A DNA stretch of 64,000 bases from Luteibacter sp. SG786. Its GTDB lineage: Bacteria > Pseudomonadota > Gammaproteobacteria > Xanthomonadales > Rhodanobacteraceae. A program made the translations under genes and the position numbers. Shown one piece after another: positions 52,345 through 62,840 of the stretch (within the stretch, counting starts at the first letter, position 1; each line of letters opens with the position of its first letter). Where the stretch lies: assembly GCF_011759605.1 (NCBI RefSeq), contig NZ_JAAOYX010000001.1:2037063-2101062 (forward strand). Direction: 5' to 3'. The notes beneath the pieces are model-generated. The model was not told the origin of the DNA. It saw only the letters and a list, made by a program, of their open reading frames with translations, and did not search any database.

Positions 52345-54711
52345 TTATCGCTGTTCAGCGGACATGGAACGCGGTGCGTCGTGCGGATCGGCACCCCAGG
52401 CCTTGTTCGGCTCGGGGCCCATCGTCAGCACCAGCGTGGCGCCGTTGGCTATGTCGGCGTGGCTGAACCATGGTTTCGTCCACGCCTTGCCGTTCAGCGT
52501 GGCCGACTGGATGTACTTGTTCGTGGCCGAGTTGTTGCGAGCGACGATCTCGAAGGTCTTCCCGTTGCCCATGCGCAGGCGTACCCGGTCGAAGATCGGG
52601 CTGCCGATGATGTAATCGGGCGTGGACGGATCGACCGGGTAGAAGCCCATCGCGCTCAGCACATACCAGGACGAGGTCGAGCCCTGGTCGTCCATGCCGG
52701 GGAAACCGTAGCCTGTGGCGTCGCTGCCGTAGAGTTCGTCGAGGATGCGGCGCGTCAGGGCTTGCGTCTTCCAGGGCTGGCCGCTCCATGCATAGAGGTA
52801 GGCGGCCTGCTGGTCCGGCTGGTTGCCTTGCACGTACTGCCCGATCAGGCCGGTGCAGTCGCGGCAGATGCCCTTGGCGGTATACGGCGTGGAGAAGAAC
52901 GCGTCGAGCTTCTTGTTGAACGCATCGCGCCCGCCCAGCAGGTTCATCAGGCCCTGCACGTCGTGCGGCACCAGCCACAAGGTGGACCAGCCCGACGCTT
53001 CCTTCATCATGAAGTTGTAATAGGGTTCGCCCGGGTCGAAGGGCGAGATCCATTTCCCGTCCTCGGTGCGGCCGCGGAAGAATCCGACCGAGGGATCGAA
53101 CACGTTGCGATAGTTCGAAGCCCGCCGCGCGAACATCTCGGCATCGTCGTTCTTGCCGAGGCGCCGCGCCACGTCGGCCAGGGCGTAATCGTCCCAGGCG
53201 TATTCCAGCGTGGTGGCCACGCCGGCCTTGCCGCCCGCGTAAGGCGGGCTGGGATTGCCGGGCGGAACGATGTCGGAAATCCATCCCTGCTTCATGTATT
53301 CGGCGAGGTAACCGCGCGGACCCTTCGGGTCGGTGGCGTTCTTGCGCAGGTACTCGTACACGGCCGCGTAATCGAAGTCGATGCCGCGCTGCCATGCGCC
53401 GTCGTAGAGGAACACGGCATGATCGCCGTGGAACGACGTGTTCATGTATCCGCGTTCGCGCGCACGGTCGAACTCGGAACGCATGATGTCCTTCACGACG
53501 TTCGGTTCGAGCAGCATCAGGAGCACGATCTGGTTGCGGCCCGTGTCCCAGAACGGAACCGGTCCGTAGTGGTCGTAGTCGGCTACCTGGTCGCGACCTT
53601 CGGCATCCGTGTAATGCTCGCCCTTGCGGGCGATCATGCGCGGGCTGGCGAAGGAGTGGTACAGCGTGGAGTAGAACAAGGTGCGCTGCTTCGCCGTGCC
53701 GCCCGTCACTTGCACGCGATCGAACAGCTCCGCCCAGCGAGCCCGGGCTTTCGCATGCACGCGGTCGAAATCCGTGTCGCTGTCCTGCGCGCGCAGCCGC
53801 TGCCCGGCTTCCTCGGCGCTGTGTCCGTGGGCGATGCGCACCACGACCTGGTCGCCCGCCTTGGTGTCGAACGTGAGGTAGGCGCCCGCATAGTCGCCTG
53901 AAACCTTCCTGCGGCCCGCCTGCACGTCCTCGCGGCCCAGACCCTCGCCCTTGTTCGTCACCTCCGAGTGGAACGTGCCGAAGGCGGCAAACGGGCGCGA
54001 GAATTCCGCGATGAAATAGGGGCCGTCGGCATCCCTGTCCCTGCGGCCGGCCGTGGCGACCCCGCGCACGGTATGGTCGTCCACCACTTCCACATCGCCA
54101 CCATCCCGACGCAGGTTCACGACCACGTTCGCGCGGTGGCTTTCGGGGAAGGTGAAACGCATGAGGCTGGTCCACTGCGTCGCCGTCAGCTCCACCTTCG
54201 TGCGGAACGTTGCCAGGTCGACCGCGTAATAGCCGGGCGATGCTTTCTCGGTGGCCTTGTCGTAATAGGCGGTGGCGTAGTCGGGCGGCACCGTCCAGTC
54301 GCCCACCACGGGCATGACCATCGGCGCGCCGCGCGCACCGTAGGTCGAACCGCCGCCGGTGAAGCCGAACATCACGGGACGCCGGTAGTCGTAAGCCACG
54401 GGCACGCCGGTCGCGAAACCCAGGTCGGCGTTGATGTTGACCGGGGCCGCTTCGGTCGCACTTTGTGGAAGGCTGGCACCGGGCGTGGTCATGCCGGTGT
54501 AGGTAGGTTCGCCGGGAGGGGGCGCGTTGCCGAGCAGCGCCTGGTTGTCGAGCGACGCGGTGCCCACCAGTGGATTGGCCAGGTCGACCGGCGCGGTCGG
54601 GGAGGCGGGCTTGTTGTCCTTGGCCAGCACGGCCGTCGCGGAAGTGACGATGAGCATCGACAACGCGGCGGCGAGGGCACGGTGGGGACGGCGTGCCGGG
54701 GAAGTCGTCAT
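52345..54711 (-). CDS. Glycoside hydrolase family 92 alpha-mannosidase
   Basis: A 788-residue exported enzyme of the calcium-dependent GH92 exo-alpha-mannosidases: signal peptide (ALSMLIVTSATAVLA), N-terminal beta-sandwich (VNINADLGFATGVP; GGSTYGARG) and an (alpha/alpha)6 barrel whose signature DDQGSTSSWYVLSAMGFYPV and IIGSPIFD lie near residue 650-690. GH92 enzymes trim alpha-1,2/1,3/1,6 mannose from N-glycans or mannan. Cotranscribed with the GH2 gene; the TonB receptor gene upstream ends in a terminator. Confidence 0.9.
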   Translation of the reverse strand: MTTSPARRPHRALAAALSMLIVTSATAVLAKDNKPASPTAPVDLANPLVGTASLDNQALLGNAPPPGEPTYTGMTTPGASLPQSATEAAPVNINADLGFATGVPVAYDYRRPVMFGFTGGGSTYGARGAPMVMPVVGDWTVPPDYATAYYDKATEKASPGYYAVDLATFRTKVELTATQWTSLMRFTFPESHRANVVVNLRRDGGDVEVVDDHTVRGVATAGRRDRDADGPYFIAEFSRPFAAFGTFHSEVTNKGEGLGREDVQAGRRKVSGDYAGAYLTFDTKAGDQVVVRIAHGHSAEEAGQRLRAQDSDTDFDRVHAKARARWAELFDRVQVTGGTAKQRTLFYSTLYHSFASPRMIARKGEHYTDAEGRDQVADYDHYGPVPFWDTGRNQIVLLMLLEPNVVKDIMRSEFDRARERGYMNTSFHGDHAVFLYDGAWQRGIDFDYAAVYEYLRKNATDPKGPRGYLAEYMKQGWISDIVPPGNPSPPYAGGKAGVATTLEYAWDDYALADVARRLGKNDDAEMFARRASNYRNVFDPSVGFFRGRTEDGKWISPFDPGEPYYNFMMKEASGWSTLWLVPHDVQGLMNLLGGRDAFNKKLDAFFSTPYTAKGICRDCTGLIGQYVQGNQPDQQAAYLYAWSGQPWKTQALTRRILDELYGSDATGYGFPGMDDQGSTSSWYVLSAMGFYPVDPSTPDYIIGSPIFDRVRLRMGNGKTFEIVARNNSATNKYIQSATLNGKAWTKPWFSHADIANGATLVLTMGPEPNKAWGADPHDAPRSMSAEQR

Positions 54712-54730
54712 GAAAGGTTTCCTTCGCTTG

Positions 54731-54765
54731 GAAAGAAAACGGGGCCGGGCGATCTGCCCGGCCCC
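54731..54765 (-). terminator. Intrinsic terminator after TonB receptor gene
   Basis: Perfect ten-base stem GGGGCCGGGC/GCCCGGCCCC with a five-base loop, followed on the minus strand by GTTTTCTTTC, ten bases after the receptor stop. It separates the receptor from the GH92-GH2 genes, which may be read at a lower level. Confidence 0.85.
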
Positions 54766-54774
54766 GCCGATTTC

Positions 54775-57700
54775 TTACTTGTCGCTTTCACCACCGAACT
54801 TGTAGGTCACGCCGAGGTAGTACTGGCGGCCCGGATACAGCAGCTGGACCAGGCGCGACCGCGTGTCGCCACCCAGATAGGTGTGCGGCCTTGCCTTGTT
54901 GAAGTTGATGATCGAGGCGGTGACCATGAAGTGCTTGTTGAACTCGTAGTCGCCGTTCAGATCGATCTGGTGGTACGGCTGCGCGTAGATCGGCAGGCCG
55001 GCGGCCAGCCCCTGCATCGTGCGGCCAGTCCAGTTGTCGCTGGCACGCAGCAGCAGGCCGTTCTTTTCGTAGAACAGCGACACGTTCGCCGCGTACTTCG
55101 CGCTGCCGATCAACTCCGCCTTGCCCACCTGGGTGTCGCCCAGGGACACGGCGGTTTCGTTGGTGTGGTTGAGCGTGTAGTTGGCGATGTAGCCGAAGCC
55201 CGAGTCCCAGGTGTGCTGCGCGTAGATTTCGATACCCTTCGAGGTACCGGAACGGCCGTTCGCATTGGTGCTGTACTGACGGAAGTTCGTCTGCGTACCG
55301 CCCACGTTCACGTCGATGTTGTTGACCGTGACCGGAACGACGAAGTTCTTCACCTTCTTCTGGAACAAGTCGATGCCGACGACACCGTGCGTTGCGTAGT
55401 ACCACTCGCCGGCGAGGTCGAACTGCGTGGCCGTGAACGGCTTCAGGTCGGCGTTGGCACCGGAACCGTACCAGCCCGGCAAGGGAGCGCCGAACTGCTT
55501 GCGGTCGTTGTAATACTCCTGCGTGTTGTTCGTGAGCTGACCCAACTGGGCGAGATCCGTGTAGTTGGCACGGGCCATCGCCTGTGAGCCGGCGGCACGG
55601 AGCACGAAGTCTTCCGCGATCGTCCACGCCACGTTGAAGCTGGGCAGGAACTTGTTGTAGCGCTTGTTCGTGGTCGAGTTGTTGAAGTTCTCGATGACCG
55701 ACACTTCGCGCGGGAGGTACTGGAAGTCACCCGGAGCGCAAGGGCCACCGCCGGCGTTGATGCCCGAGGCCGGGCAGATCAGGATGTTGCCGCCCGCGTC
55801 GTGGTAGTACACCGCGTTGTTGGTGGTGACCTGGTTGGCGACGGTGAGATCCTGCTTCGTGGTGACGAAGCGCACGCCGACGTTGCCGCGCACGGTGCCC
55901 GTGTCGAAGTTCGCCTGGACATAGGCGGCCGCGATCTTTTCGCCGATGGACGATTTGTTCTGCGGCTTGTTGTAGATCGTGCGGTCGTAGGTATCGTTCA
56001 GGTGGTTGTAGTAGGCCGGGAAGTTGATCGCCGGGAAGATGCTGTCGCCGTAGGCATGGTTCACGCCTTCGAGGTAATCCGGCAGCAGGAAGCCGGCGGG
56101 CAGCTGGCCCGCGTTTGGATCGCATGTCTGGAACTGCAGCGTGGTGCCCTTGCAGTACCAGCGCACCTCGTTGCTCTGCTGCTCCGCGTTGGCGTCGCTG
56201 TACTTCGCACCGAACTGGAGCGACTGCAGCCACGAGGAATCGAACGCCCAGGTGAAGTCCGCCTGCGCGAAGTTCTGCGAGTTACGGGTGTTCACCATGT
56301 TGGAGCCCGTCGAACCCAGGTCGACCTGACCTGCGCCGGCAAGCATGTTCTGCAGCACGGACTGGTCGGCGGTGATCCCGGGCTTGCCGCTCAGGTTCCA
56401 CGCCGCGCCGGTGCTGCCGTTCACCCACTGGCCGTTCACGAAGTTGCGCGGCTTGGCGGCCATGCCCAATTCGATCGACGGACCACCCTTCGCCCACGTG
56501 CGGCCGACGTTGAACGAGCCGCTCAGGTTGCCGCCGTTGTCCCACTCGCCTTCGAGGTTGAGCGTCTGCGACGTGGCCTTCTCGACCGAGTAGTTGCCGT
56601 TGAGCCACGGAATTTCCGTGTTGCACACGTCCACGGCCTGGCGGGTCGCGCCGGTAACCGGATTCACGGTGGAATTACAGCCGACGCCGGCCGGCGGCAG
56701 CACGTAGTTCGCACCGGTGACGATGGTGCCGGACTTGTCGAAGGTCAGGCCGTTCGGGGCGAGCAGGCGGCCGTTCTGATCGGCGTAGTTGCTGTTGTTC
56801 GGCAGGCCCCACTCGGGGATTTCCAGCGTGTTCGTGATCTGGGTCTGCTGGCGCTCGAAGCGGAAGTAGTTACCCGTCAGCAGGAAGTGCTCGCTGGGCT
56901 TGAACTGCATCGTGGCCTGGGCGCCCTTGGTCTTGAGCGTCAGGTCGTTGCGGCTGGTGGAGAACTGCTGCGGCATCCAGAAGCCGTTGGAAACGTTGCC
57001 GGCCTGGTCGACGACACCGTTGCCCCAGAGGTCGATGTTGTTGTTCACGGCCGAGCCATACGGGTTGCCATGGACGTCGACGGGCGGCTGCGTGCAGGTG
57101 TCATGGTCGGTACAGTTGTCCGACCACCAGTGCCAGCTCGAGGCGTCCGCCGAATATGTCCTTGCCTGGCGCTTCTGGTAGGCGCCGGCAACGAGCACGC
57201 CGAACGTCTCGTCCTTGTTCTTCCATGACCACAGCGCAGCGCCCTGCGGCTCCGTCTTGGCGCTGGTATCCGAGCCCGCGGCCGTGCCGGTCACGAAGCC
57301 CTCGTTCGCGTCCATTTCAAGCGGACGACGGGTGCGCAGGTCCACGTTGCCGCCGATGCCGCCTTCGTCGAGGCGCGCTTCAAGGCTCTTGTAGAGCTTG
57401 ATGTCGGCGAACATGTTGGCCGGGAACAGCGTGTAGTTGAACGAACGCGTCAGGCCCGCCGAGGTATCGGCCGAGGCGACATAGTTGCCGTTCAACTGCG
57501 TATAGGTCAGTTCGGGCGCGAGGCCGCGGATGCTGACCGTCTTGCCTTCGCCCGATTCGCGGCTGATGACCACGCCCGGAACGTGCGCCAGCGCGTCGGC
57601 GATGTTCTTGGCAGGGAACTGCGCAATGTTCTGCGCGTTGATCACTTCCACGATGGAATTGGCGTCGCGCTTGTCGAGCACGTTCTGGTCGATCGACTGG

Positions 57701-57975
57701 CGATAGCTGGTGACGACGACGGTGTCCAGCTTGGTGGCGCTCTTGGCGGCGTTACCCTGCCGGTCCTTGTCTGCAGCCTGTTGTTCCTTATCGGCAGCCT
57801 GCCGGTCCTTGTCCGTCTGGGTGGGCGCGGGCGTCGCTGCCGTCGAGGCGGCGGGCGGGGCATCCTGTGCGAAGGCCGTCGCGGGAACGATCGCGAAACC
57901 GGCGAGCGACAAGGTGGCGGAAGCGATGGCGGCGTATAGCGGCTTGCGCGTGAGCATGTGCGGCAAATAAGACAT
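54775..57975 (-). CDS. TonB-dependent receptor for a carbohydrate
   Basis: A 1066-residue outer-membrane receptor: signal peptide ending AFAQ, a ~45-residue linker of near repeats (TDKDRQAADKEQQAADKDRQ), TonB-box-like DTVVVTSYRQS, plug domain (ADALAHVPGVVISRESGEG; VSIRGLAPELTYTQLNG) and a large beta-barrel ending LGVTYKFGGESDK. The AELR-type plug (LTYTQLNG) is common in CUT receptors that import oligosaccharides in Xanthomonas and Caulobacter. The GH92/GH2 neighbours suggest mannose-rich glycans. The ATG at 57975 has GAGGGAAA upstream. Confidence 0.92.
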   Translation of the reverse strand: MSYLPHMLTRKPLYAAIASATLSLAGFAIVPATAFAQDAPPAASTAATPAPTQTDKDRQAADKEQQAADKDRQGNAAKSATKLDTVVVTSYRQSIDQNVLDKRDANSIVEVINAQNIAQFPAKNIADALAHVPGVVISRESGEGKTVSIRGLAPELTYTQLNGNYVASADTSAGLTRSFNYTLFPANMFADIKLYKSLEARLDEGGIGGNVDLRTRRPLEMDANEGFVTGTAAGSDTSAKTEPQGAALWSWKNKDETFGVLVAGAYQKRQARTYSADASSWHWWSDNCTDHDTCTQPPVDVHGNPYGSAVNNNIDLWGNGVVDQAGNVSNGFWMPQQFSTSRNDLTLKTKGAQATMQFKPSEHFLLTGNYFRFERQQTQITNTLEIPEWGLPNNSNYADQNGRLLAPNGLTFDKSGTIVTGANYVLPPAGVGCNSTVNPVTGATRQAVDVCNTEIPWLNGNYSVEKATSQTLNLEGEWDNGGNLSGSFNVGRTWAKGGPSIELGMAAKPRNFVNGQWVNGSTGAAWNLSGKPGITADQSVLQNMLAGAGQVDLGSTGSNMVNTRNSQNFAQADFTWAFDSSWLQSLQFGAKYSDANAEQQSNEVRWYCKGTTLQFQTCDPNAGQLPAGFLLPDYLEGVNHAYGDSIFPAINFPAYYNHLNDTYDRTIYNKPQNKSSIGEKIAAAYVQANFDTGTVRGNVGVRFVTTKQDLTVANQVTTNNAVYYHDAGGNILICPASGINAGGGPCAPGDFQYLPREVSVIENFNNSTTNKRYNKFLPSFNVAWTIAEDFVLRAAGSQAMARANYTDLAQLGQLTNNTQEYYNDRKQFGAPLPGWYGSGANADLKPFTATQFDLAGEWYYATHGVVGIDLFQKKVKNFVVPVTVNNIDVNVGGTQTNFRQYSTNANGRSGTSKGIEIYAQHTWDSGFGYIANYTLNHTNETAVSLGDTQVGKAELIGSAKYAANVSLFYEKNGLLLRASDNWTGRTMQGLAAGLPIYAQPYHQIDLNGDYEFNKHFMVTASIINFNKARPHTYLGGDTRSRLVQLLYPGRQYYLGVTYKFGGESDK

Positions 57976-58081
57976 TGTTGTGTTTCCCTCAGTGATGCGC
58001 GCCCTTGAGTAAGGTGGCGCGGTACTCCCCCGTTCACTGCTGCAGATGTGCGATCTATGACTGCACGCGCCCTCCTACACC

Positions 58082-58095
58082 TTGGATCGATCCAA
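58082..58095. promoter_or_regulatory. LacI-type operator 1
   Basis: TTGGATCGATCCAA, a perfect 14-base palindrome with the central CG typical of LacI-family sites, 107 bases before the receptor ATG. Confidence 0.65.
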
Positions 58096-58290
58096 ACTCA
58101 GGCCGCCAACGAGCCCCCCGGCTCGCTGGCGAGGAAGCTTCAACTCAGGGAATGCGGTACGGCGGCACGTGTGCCGGTCGTCGGAAAAACGCAGGTCGTT
58201 TCAGGTTTCATGCGCTGGCTCCCCGGCTTCGATCCAGGTTCCGGAAGGTCGGTGGAAGGCCGCACAGCGGCCGTCTTGACCATTCTTAAC

Positions 58291-58304
58291 TTGGATCGAT
58301 CTAA
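58291..58304. promoter_or_regulatory. LacI-type operator 2
   Basis: TTGGATCGATCTAA, one base off the first site, 209 bases further upstream (about 20 helical turns), a spacing that would allow looping by a tetrameric repressor. Confidence 0.6.
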
Positions 58305-58355
58305 ATCCCCAGGCGCAAGTTAAGTCGGTGTTCCTTCACCTGTCACGCTGCACCG

Positions 58356-58373
58356 CAAAAACGGCAGGCCGTT
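58356..58373 (-). terminator. Possible terminator of the export operon
   Basis: Five-base stem AACGG/CCGTT with loop CCTG on the minus strand, followed by TTTTG, 20 bases after the adaptor-protein stop. The stem is short, so it is weak. Confidence 0.4.
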
Positions 58374-58392
58374 CAGCCAGCGGGCACCACCC

Positions 58393-59616
58393 CTATTTTC
58401 CCGCTACGGCGCTTCGCTCCAGAGCCTGGACGCGCATGCCGTCGCGCATGCGGTCGTCGGGAAAAGCCGCGACGCGGTCGCCTTCGGCAAGTCCCTTCGC
58501 CACCTCGACCTCGACGCCACCACGCATGCCCGGCTGGACGTGCACCCGCCGAAGCCGGTTTCCGTCGAGCCGATACGCTGCCCAATCCGCTCCATCGAGA
58601 AACAAGGCGTTTGCTTCGACTTTCAGTGCGTGTTCCTTGCGCGCCACATCGAATGCGACTTCCACGCGGTAGCCATCGCCCAGCTGCGACCAGCGTTCGC
58701 GTGGCGCCATGATGTCGAGCCAGACCTGCGTGCGTTGCTCCTCCACGCCGAGCGCCGATATCTTCGTGTAACCACCGGGTTCGATCCTGGCCACGCGCGC
58801 GGGCAATGGCATGTCGCCGCCCCAGCGGAGTATCTGGGCGGGCGTGCCCGGCCGCAGCAGGGCGGCTTGCTGGGAGAGCACTTGCGCCATCACCTGCAGT
58901 TCCTCCAGGTTGCCGACCTCCACCAACGCCTGGCCTGCCTGGACCGGTGTGGCACTCTGGAGGTAGCGATGGAGAACGACTCCGTCGATGGGTGAGACGA
59001 GCGTTACCAGCGGGCCGCCGGAGGCACCTTGCCCTTGCAGCAGCGCCGCCACGGCGGCCCGTTGCGCGTCCGCTGCGTTGTAGTCGGCCCCGGCCGCCGA
59101 AGCCGACGCCCTCGCTCGAAGCATCCGCGCTTCGGCTTCGTCCAGGGCGGCGATGCTCACGACGCCTGCGCTGCCCAGCGTTCGCATGCGTTGCACGTCT
59201 TTCGATGCGAGGTCGGCATCCACCTTCGCAGCGGCCTGGCGTTGACGGGCGGCCCGCATGGCGGCCTGCGCGGCTTTTTCTTCCGCCATCAGGCGCGCTC
59301 GGTTGGCGGGGTCGAATAGCTGGCCCCGTAGCGGCTCGATCTGCGCGAGCGACTGGCCTTCCTTCACCGGGTCGCCCTGCAGGAGGTCGATGCGGTGAAG
59401 GGTGCCGGCGATGGGCGAGGACACGGTCCATCGATGCGCAAGCTCGGTCCGGCCTTCTTCTTCGAACACCTCTACCAGCGGTCCGCGTGTGACACGCACG
59501 ACATCCAGCGGTCGCGGCGCAGGCCGAAGTGCCCACCACGCGACGGCGACGGCGGCCCCGGCGGCAATCAGAATGGCGATGCGGCGGCGAACGGTCATGG
59601 CGATATCCGGAATCAC
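58393..59616 (-). CDS. HlyD-family periplasmic adaptor protein
   Basis: A 407-residue membrane-fusion protein: N-terminal anchor (IAILIAAGAAVAVAWWAL), barrel-sandwich start GRTELAHRWTVSSPIAGTL, a coiled-coil of ~90 residues (AAQAAMRAARQRQAAAKVDA) and the second half of the lipoyl domain (LVSPIDGVVLHRYL). MacA-like adaptors link ABC permeases to an outer-membrane channel. A GTG at 59616 overlaps the permease stop (GTGA); ATG at 59598 is the alternative. Confidence 0.88.
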   Translation of the reverse strand: MIPDIAMTVRRRIAILIAAGAAVAVAWWALRPAPRPLDVVRVTRGPLVEVFEEEGRTELAHRWTVSSPIAGTLHRIDLLQGDPVKEGQSLAQIEPLRGQLFDPANRARLMAEEKAAQAAMRAARQRQAAAKVDADLASKDVQRMRTLGSAGVVSIAALDEAEARMLRARASASAAGADYNAADAQRAAVAALLQGQGASGGPLVTLVSPIDGVVLHRYLQSATPVQAGQALVEVGNLEELQVMAQVLSQQAALLRPGTPAQILRWGGDMPLPARVARIEPGGYTKISALGVEEQRTQVWLDIMAPRERWSQLGDGYRVEVAFDVARKEHALKVEANALFLDGADWAAYRLDGNRLRRVHVQPGMRGGVEVEVAKGLAEGDRVAAFPDDRMRDGMRVQALERSAVAGK

Positions 59617-61979
59617 TCCCGCGTCTTGAGCACGGCGACAAGGTCCAGCCGGCTGATGCGCCGGTACACCAGTAAAGCCGACAACCCGCTGGCGGCCAGC
59701 ACGGTGATTGCGGCGAATGCGTAGGTCGCGGTGGAGAGCACCGCCGGCACACGGAACAGCTCCGATTGGAATCCCCGCGCCATCAGCCAGCAGAGCGCCC
59801 AGCCGGCCACCAAGCCACAGGGCAGTGACAGGAACACCAGCAATCCGAGCTGGCCGAGCAGCAAGCCGCCGACCTCCGCGCGGGTCATGCCGAGAACGCG
59901 CAAGCTCGCCAGCTCACGCCCCCGCTCGGACAGGCTGATGCGTGCGGCGTTGTAGACGACGCCAAAGTTGATGACCGCGCCGAGAAGCGCGGCAACGAGC
60001 GAAAAGATCAGCATGCTTTCGCCCATGGTGGCGTAAAAGCTGCGCACGGATGCCAGGCGCGAAGCGATCCCCATCACGCGGGGGCGACGGCTCAGCCGGA
60101 GGTACACGTCCGGCTCGGCGCCCGGTGCCACGCCCAGCAGTACCCCGGAAATCACATCGCCATCCCCCAACTGCCGGTTGAGGGAGTCCAGGTCCATGTA
60201 GCCGCGCGCGCCGATGTACTCGTGCACGAAACCGGACACCCGCATCTCCCGCCGGTGCCTGTGGCCGTCCAGTGCCTGGATGTCCAGAACGTCTCCGGCT
60301 TTCAGATCCAGCATCTTCTCGAGATAGTCGGTCAGTAGCAGATCGTTGCTTTGGGGTTCCACACGCCGGAGCTTCGCGTCCACGGGGCGCCTCAGCCGTG
60401 CATTCGGTGGCAGGCCTTCCAGGGTGGTGCGATACGAATGCAAGCCATGGATCAGGCGTACCGGAACCGAACGCGTGGGTTCGGCTTCTCGTACACCTGG
60501 CAATGCGGCGAGCTCGAACACGGCGCTACGCGGCGCTGGCTCTACGAAGTTCACTTCGATGTCTTGCGTCGGCGCGATGCTGAGTTGCACGTTCACCATG
60601 CGATCGATGGCATCGCCCTGGAAGCGGCCGACCGTCATCACGGCGCACGCCATGGCCAGGCCAGCCAAGGTGATCAACGCCCTGCCGGGCCGGCGCTCCA
60701 GGTCGCGAAACGCAATACGGGCGGAGGGTGACAACCACCGCTGAAACCCCAGTCGCTCCAGTATCGTTGCACCGAAACGGGCAGGGGCCGCGGCTCGCAT
60801 CGCCTCGGCCGGTGGCAGCACGGCAGCGGCACGCAGTGCCAGAAGCGCGCCACCGCACGCGGCTGTGAAACTCACCGCCGCTCCCAGCGCCGTCGCACCC
60901 AGGCTGAGCCGATAGGTGAGGAACGGGAAGCGATAGATGCCCTGGTATACATGGGCCAGCCAGCCCCCCAACGCCGCTCCCAGCGCGATGCCGAGCAAGG
61001 CCCCGCCGGCGGCGATCCAGGTTGCGATGCCCAGGTAATGAACGCCCAGGGTGCGGTTGCCATAACCAAAGGCCTTCAGCACGCCGACCTGTTCGCGCTG
61101 CGTGCCAAGAAGTCGCATCAACACCACGTGGACGAGAAAGGCAGCCACGCCAAGGAAGATGACGGGGAACAGCGTGGCCATGGTGCGCAGCTGGCGCAGT
61201 TCTTCTTCCAGGTAGCGCGCCGAGGTTTGCTCGTGCCGGCCGTAGGCGCCCACACCACCGTAGCGCGCCAGCAGCCCGTCGACATCCGAAGCCACGGCCC
61301 CGGCGACGGCTCCCGTGCGAAGACGGAAAACCACATTGTTGAACGCACCATCCATATCCAGCGCCTTCTCCATCGCATGTCGGTTCATCCACAACACGGC
61401 GAAACGCTGGAAGTCGGGGAATGCCGCTCCTGGCGGACTCTGGTACACGTATTCGGGCGATGTGCCGATGCCGACGATGCGCATCGACGTGGCGTGCCCT
61501 TGAAGGATCAGCTGCAGACTGTCGCCTAGCCGCAAGCTGTGGGCCTGGGCGAAGGCCTCGCCCAGCACGATCTCTGCGTCCGCGTCAGGATGGGGAAGAC
61601 GTCCGCTCACAAGGTGCACGCGATTGAGCAACGGTTGGCCTCCGTCCAGGGGGAGCGAAACGATGTCGCCGCGCGCGGGTTCCTCGAATCCCGCCACGCT
61701 CAATGTGGCGTTGGCGAGCAAGCGTGTTTCGGCCGCCTGCACGCCCGGCACGGATGCCAGGCGCGGCAGCAACGTGTCGGGTGCTCGCTTGAGCGGCGCC
61801 CACAGGTCGGCGAGTGCCCCCTCCTGATAGAACAGTGCGCGCGTATTCGATAGCGACTCCAGCGTGGAGCGAGACATCACCAGCGTGGCCACGCCGCCCG
61901 CGATGACGCAGGCGATGGCCAGCGCCTGCGTGCGCATGTGCCACAGGTCGCGAAGGCCCTTGCGAGTGAGCATGCTCAC
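59613..61979 (-). CDS. FtsX-family ABC transporter permease
   Basis: A 788-residue permease with two FtsX (MacB-type) modules. Each has an anchor helix, a periplasmic domain and three helices: [20 protein letters not shown] around 275 and [20 protein letters not shown] around 675 begin the respective triplets; [10 protein letters not shown] marks the second anchor. Two modules in one chain is the LolC/E- or DevC-like mechanotransmitter form. It works with the ATPase and adaptor next to it; the exported compound is unknown. Confidence 0.88.
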   Translation of the reverse strand: MSMLTRKGLRDLWHMRTQALAIACVIAGGVATLVMSRSTLESLSNTRALFYQEGALADLWAPLKRAPDTLLPRLASVPGVQAAETRLLANATLSVAGFEEPARGDIVSLPLDGGQPLLNRVHLVSGRLPHPDADAEIVLGEAFAQAHSLRLGDSLQLILQGHATSMRIVGIGTSPEYVYQSPPGAAFPDFQRFAVLWMNRHAMEKALDMDGAFNNVVFRLRTGAVAGAVASDVDGLLARYGGVGAYGRHEQTSARYLEEELRQLRTMATLFPVIFLGVAAFLVHVVLMRLLGTQREQVGVLKAFGYGNRTLGVHYLGIATWIAAGGALLGIALGAALGGWLAHVYQGIYRFPFLTYRLSLGATALGAAVSFTAACGGALLALRAAAVLPPAEAMRAAAPARFGATILERLGFQRWLSPSARIAFRDLERRPGRALITLAGLAMACAVMTVGRFQGDAIDRMVNVQLSIAPTQDIEVNFVEPAPRSAVFELAALPGVREAEPTRSVPVRLIHGLHSYRTTLEGLPPNARLRRPVDAKLRRVEPQSNDLLLTDYLEKMLDLKAGDVLDIQALDGHRHRREMRVSGFVHEYIGARGYMDLDSLNRQLGDGDVISGVLLGVAPGAEPDVYLRLSRRPRVMGIASRLASVRSFYATMGESMLIFSLVAALLGAVINFGVVYNAARISLSERGRELASLRVLGMTRAEVGGLLLGQLGLLVFLSLPCGLVAGWALCWLMARGFQSELFRVPAVLSTATYAFAAITVLAASGLSALLVYRRISRLDLVAVLKTRE

Positions 61980-62707
61980 CAGTTGAGCTCCTTGGCGGGC
62001 GTGCGCCGTGGCGGCCTCACCTCGCGCACGATGCGTCCGTCGGCGAGGTACAGGACCCGATGGGCCATGGCCCCGATGCCGGCATTGTGAGTAATCACGA
62101 CGGTCGTGGTACCGAGTTCCCCATTCACTTGTTCCAGCGTTTCAAGCACACGAATGCCGGTGCTCGAATCGAGGGCGCCGGTGGGTTCGTCGCAGAGAAG
62201 GACGGCAGGGCGTTTCGCGATCGCACGCGCGATCGCCACGCGCTGTTGTTCGCCGCCGGACATCTGCGCGGGAAAATGATCGAGGCGATCACCCAGCCCG
62301 ACGCGATCCAACGCCTCTTCCGGCCGCATGGGGCGTTCGGCCAGATCGGTCACGATGGCCACGTTCTCGCGTGCGGTCAGGCTGGGTATCAGGTTGTAGA
62401 ACTGGAAGACGAAGCCCACATGTTCGCGGCGGAACAGGGTGAGTGCCCGGTCGTCGGCGCCGGTAAGGCAATGGTCGACGTACCAGACCTCGCCCCCGGT
62501 CGGCGCATCGAGTCCTCCGAGAATGTTGAGCAGCGTGGATTTACCGCTGCCCGACGGCCCGAGCAGCACGACGAACTCGCCGGGAAACAGGTCCAGGTCC
62601 ACCCCGCGAAGCGCGTGTACTTCCACCTCGCCCATCCGGTACACCTTGGTGAGGCCCCGCGCGCGGAAGACCGGGGCAGGTTGTGACGGCAACGGGGACG
62701 GTGACAT
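61976..62707 (-). CDS. ABC transporter ATP-binding protein (MacB/LolD type)
   Basis: A 243-residue ATPase: Walker [14 protein letters not shown]-loop [12 protein letters not shown], signature [15 protein letters not shown], Walker [13 protein letters not shown] and switch His in [21 protein letters not shown] is typical of the LolD/MacB class that drives FtsX permeases. It is the first gene of the operon and overlaps the permease start by four bases. Confidence 0.93.
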   Translation of the reverse strand: MSPSPLPSQPAPVFRARGLTKVYRMGEVEVHALRGVDLDLFPGEFVVLLGPSGSGKSTLLNILGGLDAPTGGEVWYVDHCLTGADDRALTLFRREHVGFVFQFYNLIPSLTARENVAIVTDLAERPMRPEEALDRVGLGDRLDHFPAQMSGGEQQRVAIARAIAKRPAVLLCDEPTGALDSSTGIRVLETLEQVNGELGTTTVVITHNAGIGAMAHRVLYLADGRIVREVRPPRRTPAKELNW

Positions 62708-62840
62708 GCGGGCACGCTCGCTACTTGCCTGCGGATGAGGACAGACGCTAATGCGGGCGCCACGGGGGGCTGGTGATCCAGCGCAAGCAAACGGATCGTG
62801 AAGGCTGGCCGGGCGTCAGTCGGGACCCTTGCCGGGCCTA

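Larger units (their letters stand above)
57976..58392 (-). promoter_or_regulatory. Upstream region of the TonB receptor with operator pair
   Basis: 417 bases with no gene. It holds two LacI-type palindromes (58082-58095 and 58291-58304) and, at its left side, the receptor leader. At 58356-58373 a small hairpin AACGG-cctg-CCGTT followed by TTTT on the minus strand could end the export operon. Short plus-strand frames here lack any family pattern. Confidence 0.55.

Noticed and set aside
58005-58323. Small plus-strand reading frames upstream of the TonB receptor gene
   Set aside because: Three overlapping frames with Arg/Ser/Gly-rich translations, no ribosome sites, and the region holds operator palindromes instead.
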